From: Flavobacterium orientale
GTDB lineage: Bacteria; Bacteroidota; Bacteroidia; Flavobacteriales; Flavobacteriaceae
NCBI RefSeq assembly: GCF_014638005.1
Contig: NZ_BMFG01000003.1
Location: forward strand, 275,721-339,720
Reading direction: 5' to 3'
Length of the DNA stretch: 64,000 nt
A program made the translations under genes and the position numbers. Below the pieces are notes generated by a model, which did no database searches, was not told the DNA's origin, and worked only from the letters and a program-made list of their open reading frames with translations. Positions within the stretch are counted from its first letter, which is position 1. Every line of letters starts with the position of its first letter. This document shows, in pieces, positions 33,827-42,427 of the stretch.

Positions 33827-35302
33827 TTATTCAATTGTTTTTACCGGAAGTGAAACTGTAAAAGTTGTTCCAACATTAGGTTGTGATTCAAAGGTAATTG
33901 TTCCGTTATAATTTTCAATTATTTTTTTTATGATTCCTAATCCAAGTCCCATTCCGCTTGATTTTGTAGTAAACTTAGGTTCAAATATTTGATTTTTTAA
34001 ATCATTGGAAATACCAATACCATTATCTTGAACTGATATCTTAATTGTATTATCTATTTGAAAAACGGAAACATTAATTGCTGGATTTTCTCTAGATTCA
34101 GGAATGGCTTGAATGGCATTTTTCACCAAATTGGTTATCACTCTAATGAGTTGGGTTCTATCCATATTGGTAATAATTTTTTCTTCATTACTCTTAAAAT
34201 GGATGTAAGGTTCATTAAATATTTCAAGTGCCAATTGAACACTTTTTACCACGTTTATGGTTTCGTTTTGTTGAGCCGGCATTGAGGCAAAATTAGAAAA
34301 AGCATTTGCCACAGAACTCATAGTGTCAATTTGTTGTAAAAGTGTTTTGGTATAATCGTCAAGTTTTTTGGTAATTTCAGGGTCTGTTTGGTCAAATTTT
34401 CGCTGAAAACTTTGAACGGTCAAACGCATAGGTGTCAGCGGATTTTTTATCTCATGAGCCACTTGTTTGGCCATTTCTCTCCAGGCCTCTTCGCGTTCGC
34501 TTTGCGCTAATTTCACGGCACTTTCTTCTAATTCATCAATCATACTGTTGTAAGCATCAACTAACAATTGAATTTCAGAACTAGAAGCTAATTGGTCTAT
34601 TTTTTCGTTTTTTCGGTTTAATCTGGTGATGGTAATTTTATCAGAAATATTTTTGATTGATTTTGTGATATAACTTGAAATAAAATAGGCCAAAACAAAG
34701 GCAATTAAAAACATTAGAGAGTAAACTTGAGCCAAATTGACTAAAAAGCGTTCGGCTTCTCGTTCATAATATTCATCATCTTCAATATAAGGCAAATTTA
34801 AAATTGCAATTGGTTTGAAACGCTCATCGTTGATTTGACTATAGGAAGCTCTATACTTTACATTTTGTAAATTCTTCATTTCAACATATCGCTTGTCAAT
34901 GCTAGATTCAACCAATTTTAAAACAGTATTAGAAATAGGTTGTGAGACACTATCAGTAGCAAATGAGGAACGAGAAGATTTTAATAAGTTGCCTTTTAAA
35001 TCGTATAAATTGATTTCTAGAGTATGAATATCCGCAAGTTCATATATTCGATCTTTAAAAATCAACGGAATATTTTCTGTATTTACGGGATAGGTTGTGT
35101 TTTCAATTACATAATAAATATGATCTCTAATAGCACTTTCTTTTCGTTCTAAACGTTGTTTGTGGTATTCTTTTGCTTCTTGTTTGAATTGATAAATAGA
35201 AATGGAAGCCATCAATATTGAAGCTAAAAGCGTCAACGAAATCATAGCAATAAATATGCGAATTCGTAGCGAAAGCTTTTTTATTTTGATGAATGAAATC
35301 AC
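33827..35302 (-). CDS. NtrY-like sensor histidine kinase
   Basis: The 491-residue membrane kinase has one N-terminal helix (IRIFIAMISLTLLASILMAS), a ~140-residue periplasmic sensor domain, a second helix (LAQVYSLMFLIAFVLAYFIS), a HAMP domain, then HisKA with the phospho-acceptor His in AKQVAHEIKNPLTPMRLTVQ and HATPase motifs NLVKNAIQAIPESR (N), DNGIGISNDL (G1) and GMGLGLGIIKKI (G2). The start is GTG at 35302, which overlaps the hemJ stop (GTGA). No response regulator is adjacent on this strand, so it is an orphan kinase within the haem run. Its signal is unknown. Confidence 0.93.
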   Translation of the reverse strand: MISFIKIKKLSLRIRIFIAMISLTLLASILMASISIYQFKQEAKEYHKQRLERKESAIRDHIYYVIENTTYPVNTENIPLIFKDRIYELADIHTLEINLYDLKGNLLKSSRSSFATDSVSQPISNTVLKLVESSIDKRYVEMKNLQNVKYRASYSQINDERFKPIAILNLPYIEDDEYYEREAERFLVNLAQVYSLMFLIAFVLAYFISSYITKSIKNISDKITITRLNRKNEKIDQLASSSEIQLLVDAYNSMIDELEESAVKLAQSEREEAWREMAKQVAHEIKNPLTPMRLTVQSFQRKFDQTDPEITKKLDDYTKTLLQQIDTMSSVANAFSNFASMPAQQNETINVVKSVQLALEIFNEPYIHFKSNEEKIITNMDRTQLIRVITNLVKNAIQAIPESRENPAINVSVFQIDNTIKISVQDNGIGISNDLKNQIFEPKFTTKSSGMGLGLGIIKKIIENYNGTITFESQPNVGTTFTVSLPVKTIE

Positions 35303-35841
35303 TTGTTTTTTGTTCTTATTTTTTTATAAAATTGAAAGCCAAGCATGATTATAATTGAAAATAAAAAGATGCCAACTACACCATAAATCCAATTAATCGC
35401 ATTTCTTAGTATTACTAAAAAAACCACAGCAAATAAAATCAACGTTGCTCCTTCATTCCAAATTCTAAAAAAATTCGAACTATTTTTGACTTTATTTTGT
35501 TGTAATTCTTTAAAAATGAGATGACATTTGATATGATATGCATACAAAAGAACTACAAATCCTAGTTTGACTATCATCCAATCTTGTTCTAACCAAGCGG
35601 GAATTAAATGTAATAACCAAAAAGCAAAAATGCTGGCTAAAATCGCACTTGGCCAAGTGATAATGTACCACAATCGGTATTGCATCAACTGGTATTGTTT
35701 AATTAAAATGCTTTGTTCCGGTTCCGGTTTTTCTTTCGCTTCAGCATGATAAACAAATAAACGCACAATGTAAAACAGCCCGGCAAACCAAGTGATGACA
35801 AAGATGAGGTGCAAAGCTTTGATGTAGTTATAAAATTCCAT
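35299..35841 (-). CDS. hemJ: HemJ-type protoporphyrinogen oxidase
   Basis: The 180-residue membrane protein begins YNYIKALHLIFVITWFAGLF, the signature of the HemJ/UPF0093 family, with the conserved His in the first helix and the lysine in a later segment. Four to five membrane helices are visible (LWYIITWPSAILASIFAFWL, MIVKLGFVVLLYAYHIKCHL). HemJ oxidises protoporphyrinogen IX to protoporphyrin IX when HemG/HemY are absent; neither of those occurs in this window. Bacteroidota entries are often labelled 'CopD family' instead. It overlaps the MATE gene end by 14 bp and couples to the kinase. Start at 35841 (MEFYNY) is preferred over 35853. Confidence 0.85.
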   Translation of the reverse strand: MEFYNYIKALHLIFVITWFAGLFYIVRLFVYHAEAKEKPEPEQSILIKQYQLMQYRLWYIITWPSAILASIFAFWLLHLIPAWLEQDWMIVKLGFVVLLYAYHIKCHLIFKELQQNKVKNSSNFFRIWNEGATLILFAVVFLVILRNAINWIYGVVGIFLFSIIIMLGFQFYKKIRTKNK

Positions 35842-37183
35842 CCGGTTTTTCAATCAGTTTAGTGGTCATTTCTTTCCGCAAAAAGTAGGCCGTGATTATC
35901 GTTGATAAAATATCTGCAATCGGAAAAGCAACCCATACTCCAAAAATACCAAAATAATTTGGCAAAATGAGCACAAGCGGAATCAGAAAAAATCCTTGTT
36001 TTGATAAAGTTAATAATAATGCCGGAATCGCTTTTCCCGCTGCTTGAAAATAAGCCGCCCCAATGAGTTGCAATGCAATAATTGGAGTAGCAGCAAAAAC
36101 CCAACGCATTGCTTGTGGTGTTTCGGCAATTACATCGGCATCGTTTGTAAAAACGGAAACAATTGGTTTAGCAAAAACTAATATTAAAATAAATATAAAT
36201 GTAGCCAAAACAGCCGCATATTTTATCGAAATAGAAATAGTTTCCTTTACACGATTGTAATTTTCTGCACCATAATTATATCCTGCAATTGGTAAAAATC
36301 CGTGCGTAATTCCCAAAATGGGAAACAACGCAAACATCAACATTCGACTGATGATTCCGTAAACCACAACAGAATGTTCGCCCCCATACGTAAACAAAGT
36401 ATGATTGATGATGATGGCCAAAATACTCACAACTCCTTGACGGGAAAACGTTACTAATCCTAGCGAAGAAATTTCTTTTACAAGCGATAAATCAAGTTTA
36501 TAATGATGAAGCGATGGTTTTAGTTCACTTTTTTTGATGAAAAACCAAAGAATAAAAACAAAACACATAAAATAAGAAATCGTTGTGGCCAAAGCCGCTC
36601 CGAACATTCCCATATCAAGAAATTTGATAAAAACGATATCTAAAATAATATTTCCAAATGCAGGAATTATCATTGCCATCATTGCAAATTTGGCCTTCCC
36701 TTCAGCACGAATCACATTATTTCCCATCATACAAAGAGCCAAAAAGGGAACTCCCATTAAAACCGGAATAAAAAATTCTTTGGCCGGTTTCATAATTTCG
36801 CCATTCGCTCCAAAAAGCAGTAAAATTTCATCGGAAAATAAAAAACCAATGATTACAAAAAAGAAGGCTAAAACTAAGGTCATCATAATTTGATTTCCAA
36901 AAGTTCGATAGGCTTTTTCTTTGTCTCTTGCTCCTAAAGCTCTTGAAATAATGGAGCTTCCGCCAATTCCAATGGCCATTCCCAACGAAGAAATTAAAAA
37001 GGTAATTGGTAAAACTACAGTAACAGCAGCTATGGCCAAGGATCCAATCCATTGTCCCACAAAAATGGTGTCGACCAAAATATTAATCGACATAAATAAA
37101 ATTCCAATAGAGGCCGGAACAGCTTGCTTAATCAACAATTGTTTGATATCATCTGTGCCTAAAGCTCCGGATGATTTAGCCAT
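35828..37183 (-). CDS. MATE family efflux transporter
   Basis: The 451-residue protein has about 12 membrane helices in two halves, typical of MATE. LLIKQAVPASIGILFMSINI starts the first bundle, with IGGSSIISRALGARDKEKAY nearby. It exports drugs, metabolites or other toxic compounds in exchange for H+ or Na+. It sits between hemH and hemJ with its ATG overlapping the hemH stop, so it is probably cotranscribed with haem genes. Whether it exports a porphyrin is not shown by the sequence. Confidence 0.9.
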   Translation of the reverse strand: MAKSSGALGTDDIKQLLIKQAVPASIGILFMSINILVDTIFVGQWIGSLAIAAVTVVLPITFLISSLGMAIGIGGSSIISRALGARDKEKAYRTFGNQIMMTLVLAFFFVIIGFLFSDEILLLFGANGEIMKPAKEFFIPVLMGVPFLALCMMGNNVIRAEGKAKFAMMAMIIPAFGNIILDIVFIKFLDMGMFGAALATTISYFMCFVFILWFFIKKSELKPSLHHYKLDLSLVKEISSLGLVTFSRQGVVSILAIIINHTLFTYGGEHSVVVYGIISRMLMFALFPILGITHGFLPIAGYNYGAENYNRVKETISISIKYAAVLATFIFILILVFAKPIVSVFTNDADVIAETPQAMRWVFAATPIIALQLIGAAYFQAAGKAIPALLLTLSKQGFFLIPLVLILPNYFGIFGVWVAFPIADILSTIITAYFLRKEMTTKLIEKPDGIL

Positions 37184-38220
37184 TATTTTGCAGTTTCTGT
37201 TTCAGCAAAAGCCCATTGGTCAATCCATCGGCTTAAGGTTTTGCACCAATCGTCGTCGTCGTTTAAACAAGGGATTGCTAAAAATTCTTCGCCGCCATTT
37301 TCTTTGAATTCATGATTGGCTTCCATCGCAATTTCTTCTAACGTTTCCAAACAATCAGACACAAATGCAGGGGTTACAACCGCTAATTTTTTTATTCCTT
37401 TTTCAGGCATTTTGTTGATTTCTACATCGGTGTAAGGCGTGAGCCATTTGTCTCCGGCTAAACGCGATTGAAAAGTTTGGCTGTATTTTCCTTCGGGAAT
37501 TCCTAAAAATTCAACCACTTGTTTTGTGGTTTCATAACATTGATGACGGTAGCAAAATTCGTGTGCCGGCGATGGTGTATGGCAACAAGAACCATCAATT
37601 TTGCAATGACTTTTGGTTACATCCGTTTTGCGAATATGACGTTCAGGAATGCCGTGGTACGAAAATAATAAATGATCGTATTCAAAGTTTTCCAAATGTT
37701 TTTTGATGGAATTGGATAAATCTCGGATGTAATCTTTTTGGTTGTAAAAAGCAGGTAGAATCGTAAAATTCATATTTGGGAATTTCTTTTTACGAATTTC
37801 TTCTGCCAAAACTAAAATGGTTACGGTAGAAGCCATCGCGTGTTGCGGATACAAAGGAAAAAGCATCACTTCCGTCACACCTTGATCGTGTAATTCTTGT
37901 AAGCCGGATTCAATGCTTGGTTTGCCATAACGCATCGCTAAACTTACCGGTATGCTTGTGTTGGCTTGCACTTTTTTGTGCATTCTTTTGGAAAGGACAA
38001 TCAGTGGCGAACCTTCATCCCACCAAATTTTGGCATAAGCTTCGGCTGATTTTTTGGGTCTGGTTTGTAAAATTATCCCGCGAACTATCAAAGCTCGTAA
38101 TAAAAATGGAACATCAATCACATATTTATCCATTAAAAATTCGTCTAGATACGGCTTGACATCTTTTGGGGTTGGACTTTCGGGCGAACCTAAGTTGACT
38201 AATAATACTCCTTTTTTCAT
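37183..38220 (-). CDS. hemH: Ferrochelatase
   Basis: HemH inserts Fe(II) into protoporphyrin IX, the final step in protohaem synthesis. The 345-residue protein starts at the ATG at 38220 (MKKGVLLVNLGSPESPTPKD), the family N-terminus. Catalytic His is in FSYHGIPERHIRKTD; the late Glu is in CLETLEEIAMEAN. Between them a Cys-rich stretch (C-x5-CC...C-x4-C) occurs near residues ~205-235, a feature that in some ferrochelatases supports an iron-sulfur cluster. An alternative start at 38235 would add five residues. The MATE ATG overlaps the stop. Confidence 0.97.
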   Translation of the reverse strand: MKKGVLLVNLGSPESPTPKDVKPYLDEFLMDKYVIDVPFLLRALIVRGIILQTRPKKSAEAYAKIWWDEGSPLIVLSKRMHKKVQANTSIPVSLAMRYGKPSIESGLQELHDQGVTEVMLFPLYPQHAMASTVTILVLAEEIRKKKFPNMNFTILPAFYNQKDYIRDLSNSIKKHLENFEYDHLLFSYHGIPERHIRKTDVTKSHCKIDGSCCHTPSPAHEFCYRHQCYETTKQVVEFLGIPEGKYSQTFQSRLAGDKWLTPYTDVEINKMPEKGIKKLAVVTPAFVSDCLETLEEIAMEANHEFKENGGEEFLAIPCLNDDDDWCKTLSRWIDQWAFAETETAK

Positions 38221-38244
38221 TTTATTTAGTTGCAATTTTTATAT

Positions 38245-39135
38245 TTATTCTTCTAAAATCCATTTTACCAAATCATTTGCATCAACAATCGACCAAGAAT
38301 GAGGATGTCTGTTTCCATTTGAACGATAACCTTTATTCGTAGTTTTAATTAATTCGGTTTTTTTAAAATTTTGTTTTTTTAATTCTTCTGATAATTTTTC
38401 AATCGAATAAGCATTCAAATCTTCATACTCATTTGCTCTGTTTTCTTTCCACCAAATTGTATCGGGTTCAGTATATAACCTCAGTTTTACATCTTTTAAA
38501 GATGAAATATTTTGAATTGATTTTGATTGAAATGTGAATGGAGAATTTTCTTCATACTTTGAAATTCCCTTTGAAGGTTCTCCGAAGATTTTGTTGAATT
38601 CTGAGACTATCCATTTTGATTCTTCTAAAGATTCAGCGGAGACATTTTTTTCGATATTTTTTTGAGAAGTTTTGTAAAGTTCTAATAAATCAATCGGAGA
38701 ATCCACTAAAAAAACACCTTTAGGCTGAATTTTATTCTTATCCTGAATAAGATAATTGCTAAGCAGGAAGCTTACATTTCCGCCGCTTGAAAAACCTCCA
38801 ATAAAGACATTATCTGTCTTTAAATTTTCTTGTTCTAAAATTGAATTTAATTCATTGGCCAATTTTTCTTTTTCTTCCTTTTCTAAATATAAATGTTGAT
38901 TGAAATTCATCATCAACACAGAAATATTATTTTTTATAGCCACTTCAAAAATCTTGAATTCAGTTTTTGTATTTTCTGCATCACAAGGAAAACACGGAAA
39001 TAGAACCAGTAAAGCTTTTTGATTTTCAGCCTTGACAAGTTCATAATCAACTACAATTGTTTTTGGATTTGATTCTTTATCCGATGAAAAACAACCGGAT
39101 ATCATAAAAAGCATTAAAATTGATAAAATTCGCAT
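38245..39135 (-). CDS. Lipoprotein with alpha/beta-hydrolase domain
   Basis: The 296-residue product has a short type II signal with lipobox ISGC (MRILSILMLFMISGCFSSDK) and an alpha/beta-hydrolase fold. The nucleophile elbow is FIGGFSSGGNVSFLLS, with Ser in GFSSGG. VFLVDSPIDLLELYK carries the strand after the nucleophile, and the late HPHSWSIVD likely supplies the catalytic His. It is probably an envelope esterase or thioesterase-like enzyme of unknown substrate. It lies between the AraC regulator (9 bp) and hemH (24 bp), so it could belong to the same operon. Confidence 0.75.
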   Translation of the reverse strand: MRILSILMLFMISGCFSSDKESNPKTIVVDYELVKAENQKALLVLFPCFPCDAENTKTEFKIFEVAIKNNISVLMMNFNQHLYLEKEEKEKLANELNSILEQENLKTDNVFIGGFSSGGNVSFLLSNYLIQDKNKIQPKGVFLVDSPIDLLELYKTSQKNIEKNVSAESLEESKWIVSEFNKIFGEPSKGISKYEENSPFTFQSKSIQNISSLKDVKLRLYTEPDTIWWKENRANEYEDLNAYSIEKLSEELKKQNFKKTELIKTTNKGYRSNGNRHPHSWSIVDANDLVKWILEE

Positions 39136-39144
39136 AACTTATTC

Positions 39145-40083
39145 TTAACTCGACAATGACATTAAATATTTCTTCGGAGTTGTTCCGAATTTCTTTTTAA
39201 AAGCCGCAATAAAATGCGAAGCCGTGCTGTAACCAATTTGCACACCCACTTCATTTACATTGTATGTTCCGCTGTCTAACAATTTTCGGGCATATTCCAT
39301 CTTATAATCAAACAAAAAACTGTAGACACTGTCGCCATAAATTTGTTTGAAACCCATTTTTAGTTTCTTCAAATTTAAACCTACTTGATCGGCTAATTCT
39401 TGTAAACCCGGTGGTTCAGCCATGTTTGCAATGACAATTTCTTTGGCTTTTTTAATTTTCAATACATTTTCTTCGTCAATCAAAAAAGGACAATGGTCTG
39501 CATTTGGATCTTCGTTGCGGTTAAAGTACAAACTTAACAGCTCATAGCCTTTACCTTTGTAATAGAGATTTTTTATAGAAGCATTGAGGTTATAATGAAA
39601 AATCTGATTAAGCACAATGGCCATTGACGGACTAATGTTTTCCTCAGCATAATATTTTTTCTCCCGATTATCATCACTCAAAAACGGAATATATTCTGCT
39701 TCGTTTGAAAACAAAGTGTGAAATTTCTTAATCGAAACTAACACAGAAATTATCCAAGATTGTGGGGCAATTTCCAAATGAACCGGTAATTCTTTTTGTG
39801 GATTATAAAGCAAAAGTGATTTTTCTTCTTTCATTTCTAAAGCATAATTGCCTTGATTAAAGATAAATTTTGCTTTTCCTTTTAATCCAAAATGAAACTG
39901 AATTAAACCCGTAGACACTTGTCTTTCAAAGCGAACCACCTCATCGGAGTCGTTTTGAAAACGGATTAAAATAAAGTCATCTTCAATTTTTATTTCTTCT
40001 TGAGAACCCATAGCGACATTTTTTCGTATATATCTCGGAGAGCTTGAATTTTGTTTATTTAGAATTATTCTAAACAAATGCAT
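39145..40083 (-). CDS. AraC-family transcriptional regulator
   Basis: The 312-residue protein ends with a typical AraC DNA-binding domain over ~215-310: two helix-turn-helix units in GLQELADQVGLNLKKLKMGF and NVNEVGVQIGYSTASHFIAA, followed by FKKKFGTTPKKYLMS. The N-terminal ~200 residues (IQFHFGLKGKAKFIFNQGNY) look like a cupin-type ligand-binding domain. It is divergent from hemA. The gap has two AGCGATAC repeats 21 bp apart, matching AraC-type operator spacing, so it may control both the haem operon and its own strand. An internal ATG at 40011 is an alternative start. The effector is unknown. Confidence 0.92.
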   Translation of the reverse strand: MHLFRIILNKQNSSSPRYIRKNVAMGSQEEIKIEDDFILIRFQNDSDEVVRFERQVSTGLIQFHFGLKGKAKFIFNQGNYALEMKEEKSLLLYNPQKELPVHLEIAPQSWIISVLVSIKKFHTLFSNEAEYIPFLSDDNREKKYYAEENISPSMAIVLNQIFHYNLNASIKNLYYKGKGYELLSLYFNRNEDPNADHCPFLIDEENVLKIKKAKEIVIANMAEPPGLQELADQVGLNLKKLKMGFKQIYGDSVYSFLFDYKMEYARKLLDSGTYNVNEVGVQIGYSTASHFIAAFKKKFGTTPKKYLMSLSS

Positions 40084-40104
40084 TCAAAAGCATTGAGAAC
40101 ACTA

Positions 40105-40112
40105 CAAATATA
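40105..40112 (-). promoter_or_regulatory. -7 element of the AraC-family gene
   Basis: On the minus strand TATATTTG matches TAnnTTTG; transcription would start about 15 bp before the ATG at 40083. Confidence 0.5.
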
Positions 40113-40157
40113 AAAGAAATTACGATGAAAAGCATAATTTGGATTGGTATATCTTCA

Positions 40158-40186
40158 AGCGATACAAAAAGTACTTTGAGCGATAC
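40158..40186 (+). promoter_or_regulatory. Candidate AraC operator: AGCGATAC direct repeats upstream of hemA
   Basis: AGCGATAC at 40158-40165 recurs at 40179-40186, 21 bp later (two helical turns). The downstream copy lies at the -33 position of the -7 element at 40207-40214, where no TTG is present. AraC proteins classically bind direct repeats with this spacing and activate promoters lacking a good -35/-33 box. A 7-bp inverted repeat AAAAGTA/TACTTTT (40167-40173, 40184-40190) overlaps it. Confidence 0.5.
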
Positions 40187-40206
40187 TTTTATAAAATAGA
40201 TAATGA

Positions 40207-40214
40207 TAATTTTG
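40207..40214 (+). promoter_or_regulatory. -7 element of hemA
   Basis: TAATTTTG matches TAnnTTTG, 26 bp before the ATG at 40241; it rules out the longer frame starting at 40139. Confidence 0.5.
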
Positions 40215-40240
40215 TTCAACTTTTTAGGAAAAGTGTATAT

Positions 40241-41497
40241 ATGGAAAATTTAAACTTGTCGAAACATCAAACCTTCTATGCGGTTGGATTGAGTTACAAA
40301 AAAGCAGATGCGGAGACACGAGGAAAGTTCAGTTTAGATGCGAAAGCAAAAACGAATATTTTGCTTCAGGCAAAATTAGAAGGAATTGACAGTTTGATTG
40401 TTACATCTACCTGTAACAGAACAGAAATATATGGTTTTGCACAACATCCGTTTCAATTGATTAAATTGATGTGTGAAAACAGCATTGGCACTGTTGAAGA
40501 GTTTCAACGTGTGGCTTATGTCTATAAAAATCAAGAAGCCATTTCGCACATGTTTCGTGTGGGAACTGGCTTAGACAGTCAGATTTTAGGTGATTTTGAA
40601 ATTATCAGTCAAATTAAAAATAGTTTTGTTGAAAGCAAATCACTAGGATTGACCAATTCCTTTATGGAGCGTTTGGTTAATGCTGTGATTCAAGCGAGCA
40701 AACGCATCAAAAACGAGACAGAAATTAGTTCAGGAGCGACTTCGGTTGCATTTGCTTCGGTTCAATATATTATCAATAATGTAGAAGGAATTTCTCAAAA
40801 AAACATTCTCCTCTTCGGAACAGGTAAAATTGGTAGAAACACCTGTGAGAATCTAGTGAAACATACTAAAAATGACCATATCGTTCTCATCAACCGAACC
40901 AAAGATAAAGCAGAAAAAATTGCTGGAAAATTCAATTTAATTGTAAAAGATTATACAGAATTACAACTAGAAATTCAGAAAGCCGATGTGTTAATTGTTG
41001 CCACCGGAGCACAAAATCCTACAATCGATAAAGACATTTTAAATCTAAAAAAACCACTTTTAATTTTAGATTTATCCATCCCAAAAAATGTAAATGAAAA
41101 TGTGAAATCACTGGAAAACGTTTCATTAGTTCATATGGATTATTTATCGCAATTGACAGATGATACCTTAGAAAAAAGAAAACTACATATTCCGGCTGCT
41201 GAAACGATTATAGATGAGGTGAAATCGGAATTTATTTCGTGGATGAAAGCCAGAAAATTTGCTCCAACGATTCATGCTTTAAAAGAAAAATTGAATTCAA
41301 TCAAAGACGGCGAATTGGATTTTCAACGAAAAAAAATAACCAATTTTGATCAGGAACAAGCTGAGATTATCAGTAACCGAATCATTCAAAAAATCACAAC
41401 CCATTTTGCCAATCATTTAAAAGATGACAACACGATGGTGGATGAAAGTATCGAATGGATTGAGAAAATTTTTCAAATTGAAACGGCTGTAAAATGA
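40241..41497 (+). CDS. hemA: Glutamyl-tRNA reductase
   Basis: HemA reduces Glu-tRNA to glutamate-1-semialdehyde, the first committed step of the C5 haem pathway. The 418-residue protein has the catalytic Cys motif VTSTCNRTEIYGFA and the NADPH-binding fold ILLFGTGKIGRNTCENLVKH. RVGTGLDSQILGDFEIISQI and IVATGAQNPTIDKDIL are also conserved, and the C-terminal dimerisation helices are visible. The open frame continues upstream to 40139, but that part covers the promoter and operator repeats, so I use the ATG at 40241 (MENLNLSKHQTFYAVG). It overlaps hemC by 4 bp. Confidence 0.97.
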   Translation: MENLNLSKHQTFYAVGLSYKKADAETRGKFSLDAKAKTNILLQAKLEGIDSLIVTSTCNRTEIYGFAQHPFQLIKLMCENSIGTVEEFQRVAYVYKNQEAISHMFRVGTGLDSQILGDFEIISQIKNSFVESKSLGLTNSFMERLVNAVIQASKRIKNETEISSGATSVAFASVQYIINNVEGISQKNILLFGTGKIGRNTCENLVKHTKNDHIVLINRTKDKAEKIAGKFNLIVKDYTELQLEIQKADVLIVATGAQNPTIDKDILNLKKPLLILDLSIPKNVNENVKSLENVSLVHMDYLSQLTDDTLEKRKLHIPAAETIIDEVKSEFISWMKARKFAPTIHALKEKLNSIKDGELDFQRKKITNFDQEQAEIISNRIIQKITTHFANHLKDDNTMVDESIEWIEKIFQIETAVK

Positions 41498-42417
41498 GTA
41501 AAACCATCAAAATTGGAACTCGTGACAGCGAACTCGCACTTTGGCAAGCTCATACCGTAGAAAGAAAATTAAATGATTTGGGTTATCAAACCGAAATTGT
41601 TTCTGTAAAATCGACAGGCGACATTATTCTTGACAAACCACTTTACGAACTCGGAATCACAGGAATTTTTACGAAAACTCTTGATATTGCTATGCTGAAA
41701 GGCGAAGTTGATATTGCCGTTCATTCGATGAAAGATGTGCCAACGGCTTTGCCAAAAGGAATTATGCAGGCTGCGGTTTTAGAACGAGCTTCAACTTTAG
41801 ATATTTTGGTTCACAATGGCGATTTATCTTTTTTAGAAAATTCAGGTACAATTGCTTCCGGAAGTTTGCGACGAAAAGCTCAGTGGTTAAATAAATATCC
41901 TTCTCACCAAGTAGAAGATTTACGCGGAAACGTAAATACTCGAATGCAAAAATTGAAAGATAATAACTGGAACGGTGCTGTTTTTGCTGCTGCCGGCTTA
42001 GAACGAATCAATTTGAAACCCGAAACATTCATCAACCTTGATTGGATGATTCCTGCTCCAGCACAAGGTGCAATGGTGGTGGTTGCGATGGAAAATGATG
42101 CTTTTTCTCAGGAAGCATTGGCTCATTTAAACCATAAAGAAACAGAAATTTGCACGTATGTTGAGCGACAATTTCTTAAAACGCTTGAAGGCGGTTGCAC
42201 AGCACCTATTGGAGCATTAGCAGAAATAAATGAAGATGTAATTACGCTAAAAGGTGTTCTTTTTTCATTAGACGGAAAAGTGAAATTAGAAATAGAAAAA
42301 ACAATAAATACAACTTTGTATCAAAATTTTGGCGAACTTTGTGCTACTGAAATTTTAGAAAACGGTGGTTCTGAATTAATGCAAAGTATAAAAACCGCAT
42401 TAAACCAAAAGCACTAA
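41494..42417 (+). CDS. hemC: Porphobilinogen deaminase (hydroxymethylbilane synthase)
   Basis: HemC joins four porphobilinogen units to hydroxymethylbilane using a covalent dipyrromethane cofactor. The 307-residue protein starts TIKIGTRDSELALWQAHTVE, then VDIAVHSMKDVPTALPKGI with the catalytic Asp, RKAQWLNKYPSHQVEDLRGN, and the cofactor-attaching Cys in LEGGCTAPIGALAE. ATGA overlap with hemA indicates coupling. The next genes encode potassium uptake before the pathway resumes at hemD. Confidence 0.98.
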   Translation: MSKTIKIGTRDSELALWQAHTVERKLNDLGYQTEIVSVKSTGDIILDKPLYELGITGIFTKTLDIAMLKGEVDIAVHSMKDVPTALPKGIMQAAVLERASTLDILVHNGDLSFLENSGTIASGSLRRKAQWLNKYPSHQVEDLRGNVNTRMQKLKDNNWNGAVFAAAGLERINLKPETFINLDWMIPAPAQGAMVVVAMENDAFSQEALAHLNHKETEICTYVERQFLKTLEGGCTAPIGALAEINEDVITLKGVLFSLDGKVKLEIEKTINTTLYQNFGELCATEILENGGSELMQSIKTALNQKH

Positions 42418-42427
42418 CTATTGCTTT

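Noticed and set aside
35859..37052. Several open frames on both strands inside the MATE gene
   Set aside because: They are frame shadows; composition is Ile/Lys-rich or Phe/Trp/Tyr-rich without signatures.
40084..40240. Possible riboswitch or attenuator before hemA
   Set aside because: Only short inverted and direct repeats are seen; no conserved riboswitch core, and the direct repeats fit a protein operator better.
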